Below, piece by piece: positions 21,692-30,960 of a stretch of DNA of 64,000 nucleotides. The first letter of the stretch is position 1. Every line of letters begins with the position of its first letter. Both the position numbers and the translations under genes were made by a program. Source of the stretch: Massospora cicadina. Taxonomy: Eukaryota > Entomophthoromycota > Entomophthoromycetes > Entomophthorales > Entomophthoraceae. The notes beneath the pieces are model-generated. The model did not search any database. It worked only from the letters and a program-made list of their open reading frames with translations, and was not told the origin of the DNA. The DNA is taken from positions 141,990-205,989 of the forward strand of contig JAKSZP010014544.1 of NCBI GenBank assembly GCA_022478985.1, written 5' to 3'.

Positions 21692-22003
21692 TCATTTGAT
21701 TTGTATATTAATAGAGGCTTGCTTTTGGTTGGAAAGAAGTTGATCACTCCCAAATTCCTTAATGAGGGTGGTTTTCACTTGAGCCCATGTAGTGCAAACC
21801 TTAAGATGAGAAACCATGAACTCTTTAGTGAACTGGATTAGGCAAGAGGTGATATGGCGGACCTTCTGTTGATCAGTAGCTCCATCCATTGCACGTTCAT
21901 AAATGAAAAGAAAAGAATGGATGCTACCTTCACCCAGTTTAAACTTATCCTTAAAGATAGGTTTGAAAGAGGTGGCTTCAGTGTTCAAGATGTGTACGCC
22001 CAA
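21692..22003 (-). pseudogene. Capsid domain of Gag (element C)
   Basis: A 103-codon minus-strand frame with TSFKPIFKDKFKLGEGSIHS, KVRHITSCLIQFTKEFM and TLIKEFGSDQLLS. This is the helical Gypsy capsid layout ('F......F', 'W.......L...F'). A homologous block (LKPTFKDKFIMGEGSIASF) lies in element D at 53180-53235. The protein would build the particle that encloses the RNA. Confidence 0.8.
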
Positions 22004-22144
22004 TACTGCAACCAGTCCAGCCTCAGAGGGTTCAGACTCTGTGAAATGGGCATGAGGGGGAACTCAGTCAACTTGTTTTCTCAAGAGTTTCAAGTCATCT
22101 TGTAAATTTTGAACCAATTGTTTAAGTTGGTCGTTCTTAGGGGC

Positions 22145-22411
22145 TCAGTTTAAGTTGGAAATTGCAGTAAACATCTCAGTTTTCTTGGTCTCAAGTACTT
22201 CACATTTGGAAGTCAACCACTCAATGGACGCTGTCAATGAAGCAAACCAGGTTTCTTGCATAGTTTGATTTTCATTGCATAGATGATGTGCATTCTCAAC
22301 GCCATCCAGTAAGTTGATTAAGGAATAGTCCATATTGGTCAAAGACCTTCCAAGGATAAGAAACACCCTTGAGCTAGGGCTCAGATTTGTGTTTCTAATG
22401 CTTGTACTCAA
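22145..22411 (-). pseudogene. Gag middle segment (element C)
   Basis: A minus-strand frame with helix-forming, Glu/Lys-rich sequence (SIEWLTSKCEVLETKKTEMF). It lies between the collagen-like stretch and capsid. No known domain recognised; probably a short coiled coil. Confidence 0.5.
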
Positions 22412-22452
22412 GATACTAGGAGCATTGAAGGTTCAGAATTGGACGTTGGAAG

Positions 22453-22851
22453 CTAGGAACCAGGGGGACCATGAGGTCTCAGGGGTCCTTGCGACCCATC
22501 TCTACCTGCTGGTCCCAGTTGGCCTTGTTGACCCACTGGACCAGGGGGACCACATTCACCAGGAAGTACCAGGGTTACTGATGGAGAGCTAGGTGGCCCC
22601 AGTGGTCCAGGAGGACCAACAGGACCAGGTTCACCTTCTCTAATATTATCCACCACTTGGACAAGATGTTGGGTTAGCCCATTAAGCTCCCCCAAGCTCT
22701 TCTCATGTTCAGCCTGCAGCTGATCCAGTTGCCTCTTAATCTCATCCTTCAGGGAGGTAATCCAGTGGTGAATAGGGTTAGTGGCATCGCTAACTTGATG
22801 AGATACTTCTTGGCTGGTGTATCCCACAACTCCATTATTGATTCTCACCAA
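22453..22851 (-). pseudogene. Gag N-terminal coiled coil plus collagen-like Gly-X-Y stretch (element C)
   Basis: The 132-codon minus-strand frame starts with a helix ([20 protein letters not shown]), then turns into [15 protein letters not shown], a short gap, and [19 protein letters not shown] with further triplets. The Gly-X-Y pattern with many Pro is that of collagen. It lies upstream of capsid in the same orientation and within the LTRs, so it belongs to the element rather than to a host collagen. The frame ends in a stop just after the repeat. Confidence 0.75.
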
Positions 22852-23120
22852 CTGGTTATGAATAATGTTGATTTCTCTTCTATTATTGAGAATAGCCTCT
22901 CAATTATTCCTTCCAAAGTTGGATGCCATTTTATAAAATAAAGATAGTTGAGAGTGAAATTGTTGTGCTAGAGTCAACTGGCGCTGGATTTCAAGATGAT
23001 GCAACCCCAAAATCTTGAGTACATGGTGAATAGCAGGATGTACATAATATCAGAGATACTGCTCAGTTCTAGCCAAACCAACTTTGGTAGGCTGTAACAC
23101 CACTCAGTTATATAAGTTCA

Positions 23121-23396
23121 TCATGTTGTCAGCAACTTTAGATGCTCAGTCACAATTAGGGCAAGCACCAGGCTGAATAGCCCCCTTATCAAGCTTTTGG
23201 CAGTTTCTTCAATATTTGTGGCTTGAATCTGATAATTAGATTGGTCAGGGCCCTTGATGGTCAAGTCCATTGAAGCTTGAAATTGTAGATTATTGATATT
23301 AGTGGAAGGCAAATCTTGCCAGTTAGAGTGTACCCATTGGGTGATACTCAAAGATTCTTCAGAAGAGGGGCTCTCTTCACTAGATGTATTCATCAT
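23121..23396 (-). pseudogene. N-terminal Gag frame of element C
   Basis: A 91-codon minus-strand frame opening 57 bp from the LTR, starting MMNTSSEESPSSEESLS. Its ATG is the first good one after the PBS, so it is probably the Gag start. It has no known domain. Confidence 0.55.
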
Positions 23397-23434
23397 TGTG
23401 AAAGAATATTTTCACCAGGTAGCCTCAGGAGCAG

Positions 23435-23452
23435 ACCTGGCAGGGAGCACCA
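23435..23452 (-). other. Primer-binding site of element C
   Basis: The minus strand reads TGGTGCTCCCTGCCAGGT, one base from the LTR end. The first eight bases (TGGTGCTC) are the same as in E, F and I, and the rest differs. Confidence 0.75.
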
Positions 23453-23453
23453 G

Positions 23454-24075
23454 TATTGGAATTTTGTGAGAAATTATGATAATCAGGTGCTACAAAGGCT
23501 ACAAAATTATTAGTTCCATGGCTCTAGTGAAGATTGACACAATTGCAACAAAGTTATTAGTTCCATTGCTATAGCTGATTCCAATTGGAAATACAGAATC
23601 CTGTATGAAAATAGACCAAATTAGGCTACATAAGACAAGAATTGAGGTACTATATTAATTAAAAATTAGAGATATTTATAGAGGAAAATTTTGTGGTTCT
23701 TCATGAGGATTTTTATGATTTACCCAAGGTAAGATCTTTCCTAACAGATGACCAATATTGCTGATTATTATTGTCATTAATATACTTCTGATGGTCATAT
23801 CTGATAGAGCACTTATTAGATGCAATCAACCTTTTTAGTGAGGGCTTAGCCCCTTCAAAAGCTTAGTCATTTCAGATTGCTTGGTTATCTCAGATTGCTG
23901 AGCTTCTTCAGATTGCTTATCTTCACCCATCATAGGAGGCTGATAACTCTGAAGGGTCTTTCTTTGGTCAAATTGAGAATCAGAAATACCCATCATAGAT
24001 TTTATAATTTCATTAGACCAAGATATCAAATCTTGATCTGGAGTAATTCCAGTCATCTTAGTTGTATCTCCAACA
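23454..24075 (-). repeat. 5' LTR of element C
   Basis: 622 bp. It starts TGTTGGAG on the minus strand at 24075, ends TTCCAATA at 23454, and matches 4812-5433 end to end. Confidence 0.92.
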
Positions 24076-24831
24076 CTTATGTTGCTAAAATTTTTGACAA
24101 TGAGCACCCCTACCACAAAATTTTGGTACTGAAGACCATTCAGATCCTTTCTGATCAGCTTTATCAGATCTCAAAATTCTCACGCTTAATCCCAGAGTGC
24201 TATAAAGCCATGCACTTGACTTTATCCACCAGATTGCTTATTGTATGTGATGAAGCAATGAATTGACTCAAGATCAAATGTCCTGTAAGTCTGTCAATTC
24301 TAGAACTGTGGTTAGCAATGGTGATAGCCAACCAGCAATGGTTGGAGGTTCTAGGGAACTAGCAGCCCAATTTCCCAGTCCTTTATTTTTGGCTGGATAA
24401 ACTGTATTCCACCCTCCCCTCTTACTTTTAATTTAATTTAATTTTTAATAAAGTATGGAGTTTAAAAACCTCAACTTATCTTAAAATACCTCCTCTAGTA
24501 TAATCTTCTCATCTTTTAGCTCTTAAATTTTTATAAAGGTTGGTTGTTTGAAACCTAGCACAATCACTCTTATTTAATTACTTTTTATCATTTAAACTAT
24601 TTATATAGATAAAACTGATATTGCAAGTGTAGTAAAACTAAAAAAATGATTAACTATTATAGTTATCAAAATTATTTAAAATTATTGTATATCTGTATTT
24701 ACTTTGATTTTACTTTAGACAATAAGATGGTAAGTTCTATAATTTTGAGTAGTTAACAATCAAGTTCAATTAAGTACTTATAACTTAGGATATGTTAGCT
24801 TATTAGCTTGTATATATATTGTATATTTTAA
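24076..24831. other. Flank of element C; old reading frame then AT-rich DNA
   Basis: 24080-24250 carries a plus-strand frame with YVAKIFDNEHPYHKILVLKT, apparently cut by element C; the sequence left of C (up to 4811) would continue it. I do not recognise it. 24400-24831 is AT-rich without a visible gene. Confidence 0.4.
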
Positions 24832-25020
24832 TTTATTCAATGTGGGCTGACCTGGGGACAATATTGCACTGATTAATGGGGAATCGAATTAATGGGAAAG
24901 GAGGATAAAATCTGGAAAACCTCCATGCGCAGCACTCTAATAGGCCAGGAGCTCCATGGACCACCTTGCTATTTGCTATCTTGGTTTGTGGTATTGGTAC
25001 ACAATGCTAACACAGTTATA
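24832..25020 (-). repeat. Repeat R1, old copy of a SINE-like element
   Basis: About 190 bp. It aligns by eye along its length with R2 at 28340-28586 but is much richer in A/T, which suggests an old decayed copy. Both share the block GGGAAAGGAGG and a CTCCATGGACC-type core. On the minus strand its end near 24832 resembles the 3' end of the G elements. Confidence 0.7.
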
Positions 25021-25870
25021 ACGTATTCTACCCAAAGGATTTGTTAGCTTACTATTCATCATCCATTCATTTTTAAAAATAATTACTTTATTTGATTTTC
25101 CTTATTATGACTTAAAATAACTGTTTAAGTTGTTTCCCTAATTTATAAAATATCTGTGCCAAGTTAGGTTGAATTTGGTTCAGTAGTTTAGAAGATGATA
25201 TGTCACATTATACACATAATGTTTTTTAAATATAGAAATGTTTTGCTTAGTAGTTTGATAGTATTTGATTGATCCGATAGGTCTAATTTTAATTGGCTGA
25301 GTGGTCGGTGCTTTTTGGTCAATTTGATAGATCCAATAGTTTTAGGTAAGTGGTTAATAGTTGGTTGGGAATTAAAATTTAAATTGGATTTAGCCAAGTG
25401 TTGGTGAATTTTGGTTGAATTGATAAAGCTTAATTTCCTTTGGCTGAGGTTTTGGTGAAATTTGGCTGTTTCTTACATTCAATTGGTTTTAGCCAAGTAG
25501 TTGATGGGTTTTGGTTGATCCAATAGGTTCTTTGGCTTTGTCAAATAGTTTGATGGTATTAGAGTAATTCGCTAAATTCATTTGGGTTTGGCTAAGTGAT
25601 TGGTGGTTTTTGATTGATTTGATAATTCAACTGTATTAGGTAAACGAATCCTCTCAAGCCTATTGGCTAAGATCAAGTTTAGTATCTGATATAATACCTG
25701 TTTTTAGCAGATCGATAAGTAAGGTCTCCTGGTCCTCTTATCTTGAATAAAGTATTGGGTAAACGGTTGGTGATTAATCAGTTTGATATGTTCGATGGTA
25801 ATGTAATGAGTAAGCGATTTCATGTTATCTATAATATAGAACCTAAATTAATCAGTTCAAATTGGCTGAT
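25021..25870. repeat. Degenerate G/T-rich tandem repeat
   Basis: From about 25200 the plus strand repeats loosely a unit of roughly 50-60 bp with the theme TTTGGTTGATTTGATA, CCAATAG and TTAGCCAAGTGG-like blocks. A similar array with opposite strand bias lies at 49900-50770. Preceded at 25155 by a TGTGCCAAGTTAGGTTGAAT block. Confidence 0.6.
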
Positions 25871-25876
25871 AAATAA

Positions 25877-25907
25877 ACCCGAGCAACGCCGGGTAGCTCC
25901 GTTAGTT
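25877..25907 (+). mobile_element. Possible Helitron-like 3' end
   Basis: ACCCG-AGCAACGC-CGGGT forms a short GC-rich hairpin in AT-rich DNA, followed by CTCCGTTAGT. Helitron and Helentron 3' ends typically have a hairpin of this type a few bases before a CTRR-T terminus. Here the terminal bases read TTAG, so the match is imperfect. No Rep/helicase gene is present. Confidence 0.35.
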
Positions 25908-25986
25908 TAAAATAAATTGTACCAAGTTTGATTAAAAAGGGTTCAGTATTTAGATGTGGAACGTATATGCCCACATACATACAAGG

Positions 25987-26060
25987 TGGAGCAGATTAAC
26001 GGGCAATTTTTAAAGGATGTAAATAAAAAGTCCTTTCAAATTGCCCGTTAATCTGCTCCA
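25987..26060. repeat. Long hairpin: 30-31 bp inverted repeat
   Basis: The left arm 25987-26017 and the right arm 26031-26060 pair almost perfectly (TGGAGCAGATTAACGGGC pairs with GCCCGTTAATCTGCTCCA; one mismatch/indel near the loop). The loop is 13 nt. It lies 124 bp upstream of the DUF1764 start codon. It may be a tiny foldback/MITE or a regulatory hairpin. No clear target duplication was seen. Confidence 0.9.
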
Positions 26061-26126
26061 TCTGTACATATCTCAATGACATTTATTTATGCTAATATAT
26101 ATAAATATTAAAGATAAGAATATCTT

Positions 26127-26145
26127 TTTTTTAGTACTAGATGGT
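26127..26145 (-). mobile_element. Micro-insertion m2: 19-nt LINE H tail
   Basis: TTTTTTAGTACTAGATGGT lies between two copies of ATAAGAATATCTT (26114-26126 and 26146-26158). It is read on the minus strand. It sits 38 bp upstream of the DUF1764 ATG, so it entered the promoter or 5' UTR of the gene. Confidence 0.9.
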
Positions 26146-26183
26146 ATAAGAATATCTTGGTTTTATATTTTTGAAGTATAGCA

Positions 26184-27641
26184 ATGGGAAAGAAAAGGAG
26201 GTTTCAAAAACAGTGTGATTTACCTAGAAATGATGAGAAGCAAGGTAAAAGAACTTTTAAAATATCTTGGTCCAGTATTTTCTTTTTCGATACCATTAGC
26301 CTGCATTCTCATGTTTTGTGCGATGCAAAAGAATTGTTTGTAACATCCGTTCTTAATACTATTTACATACAGCTTATTGATTTCGAGCAAGTCATTCCTC
26401 AAAATCACATTTCTGAGTTTTATGTCCTAAAATAATCAGCCAATTTTTCTTATAAAAGTTTACGTTTTTTCCATTTTTTCTCTGATATAGAATCATTTTT
26501 AAGTGCAGCGCAAAAATTAGCAACTGTTTTGGTTTTTTAATTAATAAAAGGTACACATTTTTTACTCTGCATCGTATTGTTGGAACATAGCTTATGTCTC
26601 TTCTGAATAAATCTTTATTTCATGTCTTTTTTATCAAAATCAAACTTTGCAAACAATATTGGTTGAACAACTTTTTATAGAAAATGCTTCCGTTGCTTTC
26701 CTAGATGAACTGTTTTCATCTATAGGTAAGAAGAGAAAAGCTGTTGAAAAAGAAGAAACTGGTAAGCCTAAACTTATTCTTTTTGCTAAACACACTTTGT
26801 ATGCAAATATCATTGTTTTTATGTAGCTTATGATTTAATTGTACATTTACTTTTTTACTAATAGTGAGCCAAACAGTAAAAAGAATGCCAATTCGGAAAA
26901 GGACTCCACTAGGAGTAACCCTTCTAAGCTAAACATGGTGCCTAATGACGATTTCTTTGACAGCCGAGGGATAAAAGCTAGTAGGTTAATTTTATAAAGC
27001 ATGTTATATTTTTTAAGAGCACTTCCTATTTTAAAAAAACTTTTGCATTTCTTTCAAGACTTTTTTATACTTTTTTTGAATTTATATGAGTTGTCCGGTT
27101 TTTATTTTAGTTTTTAGGTTAAATTTTCTTTATGTTGTTTTGTGGACGTTCTTTTATTGCAAAATCCTGATGATCTCTAATTTTTTCAAACCATAGCTTT
27201 GCATATCATATTTTATACTTATTGTTCAACTTACGCTCATTTCCGCTAAACCTCTGAGGTTTAAATTGGCTGTTTTCTTTAGAATAGGAACTACTAAATA
27301 CATTTAGTTTTTACAAAGATTTACTGGATTATTTTTATCTTTTACTTTACATTCTATTCTACCGTTAAATTGCTTTAATTTTTTATCATCCTTGGTATTG
27401 TGTTTTATTTTTAGATGCGTATTTATCTTATTTGGAATATATAAACATTTTCAGTGAATTCTAATTTAAATATTTAAATTTGTTTAATTAGAAAGAAAGA
27501 CTACTGAAGAAGGATATAGAATATATTCCTTAAAGGAGCTTAATATTGGTCATGGGGGAGGAGGTAAGTGTTTGTATAATTTATACTAAACCTTGTTTAG
27601 ATACCAAAGACTGCCCATTTGACTGTCAATGCTGCTTTTAA
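26184..27641 (+). CDS. DUF1764 family protein, five exons proposed
   Basis: Proposed exons: 26184-26244, 26681-26761, 26865-26980, 27492-27563 and 27601-27641. Introns are GT-AG, of 436, 103, 511 and 37 nt. Exon 2 has FLDELFSSIGKKRKAVEKEE. Exon 3 has NDDFFDSRGIKA. Exon 4 has TTEEGYRIYSLKELNIGHGG. Exon 5 ends CPFDCQCCF and stop. The acidic-phobic start, DDFFDSRG, the 'T.(E)DG..IY...EL.IG.GG' block and the Cys-rich end are the signature of DUF1764, a conserved eukaryotic family of unknown function. Phases agree at introns 1, 3 and 4. At intron 2 the exon 3 frame is off by one, so there is a frameshift, a sequence error or an unseen splice choice. The first exon (MGKKRRFQKQ) is the least sure. 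This is the only likely host gene in the window. Confidence 0.8.
27564..27600 (+). other. 37-nt intron in the DUF1764 gene
   Basis: GTAAGTG at 27564, a branch-like TATACTAAAC, and TTTAG at 27600. Removing it joins ..GG-G and AT-ACC in phase into GGG-D-T-K-D before the conserved CPFDC end. The length is very short for a spliceosomal intron, but the coding join is convincing. Confidence 0.8.
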
Positions 27642-28327
27642 ATATTGCTTATTAAGGCTTTGTCTGATGCAATATCTGTACAGTTTTACCAAACTTTTCA
27701 TATTATTTGTAAAGATTATTATCATAATAAATCAATATTTACATTAACCCAGTCAGGCTTAATTGTACGTACGATTCTCTATTGCTAAATAATTTGTGTT
27801 TGTTGGCAAACTAGAGTAAGACTTAAAACTTGTTGAATTATATTTTTATATAACATATCTTGCTGAATATCAGCAACATTTTCGCCTGAGCTCTAAGGTC
27901 TTTTAGTCATTCAATTGACAGAAGCTTTCTTTGTTCATGTATTTTAGCGTAAAAACTGTATTATAGAGTTTTCAATATTCTATGGCGTTCAGGAGCTCAA
28001 ATTATGACTATATAAGGCCTAGACTAAAGAAAATAAGATATTTGTATTTTTAACATGATAGTATAAACAAAATCATTTGTTCATCTTTGTGAACCCTGAA
28101 AACATTAGCGTTTTTAGGATAGTACTAATATTAAGTTAATAAGGGTGTATATCCAGTAGAACCTTATTGTACCTTTTCTACATTGTAATTTCTATCATGA
28201 ATTATTTTGCTGCGTTGTCTAGATCATACTAAAGCTCCTATAAATTCACATCAATTTTTACAAATAATACAAAATATAATGATCTAATTCAGAGAAATTT
28301 GCGCTATGGATTTGTTTTCATGGTTTT
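27642..28327. other. AT-rich spacer downstream of the DUF1764 gene
   Basis: No further gene or repeat recognised. AATAAA-like signals (for example near 27726) could serve as polyadenylation signals for the gene. Confidence 0.5.
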
Positions 28328-28339
28328 TATCTCACTACA

Positions 28340-28586
28340 TTAAAATTTTATTCGAGGCGGGCCGACCTGGGATGGTACCGCACCGATGAGGGGAAGTGAA
28401 GAAAATGGGAAAGGAGGCTAACCCGGAAAACCTTCATGCGTGGCGTATGATAGGTCAGGAACTCCATGGACCGCATTGCTATTCGCTATCTTGGTTCGGG
28501 ACATTGGTGCGCAACGCCAACACAGTCATAATCGTCCCCCACCCAAAGTTCATCTACCGGGATCAAACTGGGAGACAATGGTAGTG
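28340..28586 (-). mobile_element. Repeat R2: 247-bp SINE-like insertion
   Basis: A GC-rich 247-bp block in AT-rich DNA flanked by TATCTCACTACA at 28328-28339 and 28587-28598, a perfect 12-bp duplication. Read on the minus strand it ends GGTCGGCCCGCCTCGAATAAA and an A/T tail. That end resembles the 3' end of G (GGTCAGCTTACC..AAATAAA). No protein domain and no clear tRNA-type A/B boxes were found. Probably a SINE or a deleted retroposon using the same machinery as G. It is fresher than R1. Confidence 0.75.
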
Positions 28587-28598
28587 TATCTCACTACA

Positions 28599-29334
28599 AT
28601 TTTAAACGTGTTTTTATCTTTAGTCACACATCAAGCCACAACTAATGCTAGCCCAACAAAACAAAGAGTAATATTAGTAATGCTTGACATAGGAGTGTAA
28701 AAGTTTTTGCATTGTAATTAACCTTATCTACAATAAAGGTATAGAGGAGGGTTATAATTTATCGATCATTTTATTAGAAGGCTGTTGCAAACTTGAGTGT
28801 TCATAGCAAAATATACATTAAGGAAAGTTCTTTCATCTGTAAAGTAAAATCTTTATAAAGTTGATACAAAAAGTTTATATTGTATAATATTGGCAATTAT
28901 TAAGCAAAACCATAATTAAAAAGAATTTTTGCTGAGGTTTAAGTTCTCAACTTTTACAAAAAAATAAACGTCTGTTTTAAAGCTTACCAAAAACTTTACT
29001 TATTTTTATTTTTTCTGTAGTTAGATTATAATTTTTTTGTTAAAATATAAGAATAGATGGCATTGAGTCATATTTAGGAAAAGATAAGGCAATGATTATA
29101 TGATGGACAAGTATTAAAATTCTTACATTAGTATATTAACAAAAACTTCTTGATTTCTAATACTCTGAAGATATAAAGTGGTTTATAAAAATCCTTCTTA
29201 AAATTGCTTAAAGTTGTATTTTTATCTGTGGTGCACTTAAGTAACAGGTGATATTACTAATATTTTTGTAGAAAGCAAAAAAGCTAAATAGAAAGTGAAA
29301 TTTATTGATAGCTATAATGTATTATATGTTTATC
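28599..29334. other. AT-rich spacer
   Basis: No gene, repeat unit or RNA recognised. Confidence 0.5.
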
Positions 29335-30399
29335 TTATATAACAGAATATTTTATTTTTTATTTAACCAAGGCAAGCTGACTAGGGGACGGACAATACCA
29401 AGCTCCAAGGAGCAAAACTTGTACTAAACCAGAATTTAACAAACAGAAGGAGATGAGCATATCACTTAAACCAAATTGAAAGATACATAAAGAAACTAAA
29501 ATGATCCTACCAGATTAGATGTGGTAAACTGCTATGCATCTATGGTGGGGGTGAGACAGGATCTGGGAGGCTCATCTTACTCCTCTGTGTCAGACAGTGT
29601 ATGGCAGAGCGCTGAGAGCACAGGCATGGGTGCATCCTCAAAAGGGGGTCAAAGCAACAGAGTGGCTCAAGCAGCTTAAATTTAGCTATGAGGAGGGTGG
29701 TAATATATTCAGATAAGCTTTTTCAGCATTGAGGTGAACTTTGGTTAGTGTGGTGAAGGTGGCGATGTTTTTGCTGGTAATATAATTCTTGGGGCCAAAT
29801 TTTGTGACCATCACAACTTTTTGTACTGCCTTGTGGGCAATTTGGTGGATGTTAAGTTCTGAGGATAGCTTGCTAGATAAATTAATTCAGCACGCTTAAT
29901 CAGGCTAAAGTTTGGCCAAATGATCCTTGATTTTGCCAGTGGCTTACAGTATTCAGACTGTTCAAAAACTCACTAGGCATATTCAAATAGCTTCAACTCT
30001 TCTGGCCAATTTTGGGCTTGATTTTCCCTCTGTAATTGGGAACTTCAGCTGAGGCAGGCAAAGTTGTAAGCTTTGGATATTGAGATCCTGGCTTGCTGAC
30101 ACTCTCCAAAAGTGACTTTAGATAAAAACTGAAAATAGGATTATATAAAATAGATCTTTATTAGGCTATATTACTTGATAATTATTCATTAGTACAAGCA
30201 ACGGTATTTATACTTCTAGGGCATCTTCTGGCCACATTTGAGCATGTAATCTCAAAAGACTATTTTTCACCTCAGTTTAGCCCTTGAACTGATATGACTG
30301 AGATCTATTACTAGGTTTATTGGTGACAAAATACTCTCATATTCAGGAGGATTTCAGGGACAAAAATCACAACAACAAACGTGCAAAATTGTCCTAGGA

Positions 30400-30760
30400 T
30401 CATCTCAAAATGAGTTTCATCATACTGCTGATGAAATACAAATTCTGGGAGATTTTGGCACTGATTTAAATAAATGACATACCCTTAATTGGGATGTTGG
30501 AAGGCCACTATCAATAGCACTAGGTACTCCCATTTGGGTGGTCCATGTGCAAGTGCTATTATGCTAGTTACATGTATCAACATACAAGAAATTATTTTAG
30601 GATTAGCTCAAAATATGTTTTTGTCACACAGCTGACAAAAACAACTTCCTAATTGGGATGTCAACTGGCCTCTTGATAGCACTAAGTACTCCCATTTGGG
30701 CGGTCCTTGTGCAAGTGCTATCATGCCAATTATGAGGATTGACATACAAAAGTTTCTCCA
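30400..30760. repeat. Imperfect tandem duplication in LTR J
   Basis: Two copies of a unit of roughly 165 bp share TACTCCCATTTGGG, GTGCAAGTGCTAT and CATACAA blocks. Such internal duplications are common in LTR promoter regions. Confidence 0.75.
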
Positions 30761-30924
30761 AGGTGGGAAAAGGATAACGTTCTTTCATCTATTTGTTCAT
30801 GGGATTTAAAGATATTTTCTTCAGGTCAATCCCTGACAATTTTTCATGTTGAATATTTAATTTTGGTCCCAATTAATTTGTACTAGTTGCCAAGGATTTA
30901 GTGCAGCAATAATTGGCCTAACTG

Positions 30925-30960
30925 CCCCCCCTTGGGTTGGGACCATCTAGTACTAAAAAA
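30925..30960 (+). mobile_element. Micro-insertion m3: 36-nt LINE H tail
   Basis: A C-run followed by TTGGGTTGGGACCATCTAG, TACTA and six A, between two copies of AATAATTGGCCTAACTG (30908-30924 and 30961-30977). It is the longest of the micro-insertions and includes part of the poly-C tract that precedes the tail in H1. It lies inside LTR J, so it is younger than J. Confidence 0.93.

Larger units (their letters stand above)
4812..24075 (-). mobile_element. Element C: Ty3/Gypsy LTR retrotransposon split by E and B
   Basis: Two 622-bp LTRs (4812-5433 and 23454-24075), a near-perfect 5-bp TSD (CTTGT at 4807-4811, CTTAT at 24076-24080), a PBS next to the right LTR and a polypurine tract next to the left LTR define a minus-strand element. 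Removing the nested E and B leaves about 7.1 kb. The order is gag with a collagen-like stretch, capsid, CCHC zinc knuckle, protease, dUTPase-like domain, RT, RNase H, integrase and a GPY/F-like end. There is no chromodomain. LTR divergence of about a tenth by eye marks it as old. Confidence 0.93.

Noticed and set aside
22453..22851. A host collagen gene
   Set aside because: The frame lies between the LTRs of element C, in the same orientation and upstream of capsid.
26762..26980. A second 37-nt intron inside exon 3 of the DUF1764 gene to repair the phase
   Set aside because: GTAAAA..CTAG at 26876-26912 does not restore the frame and lacks a branch-like site.
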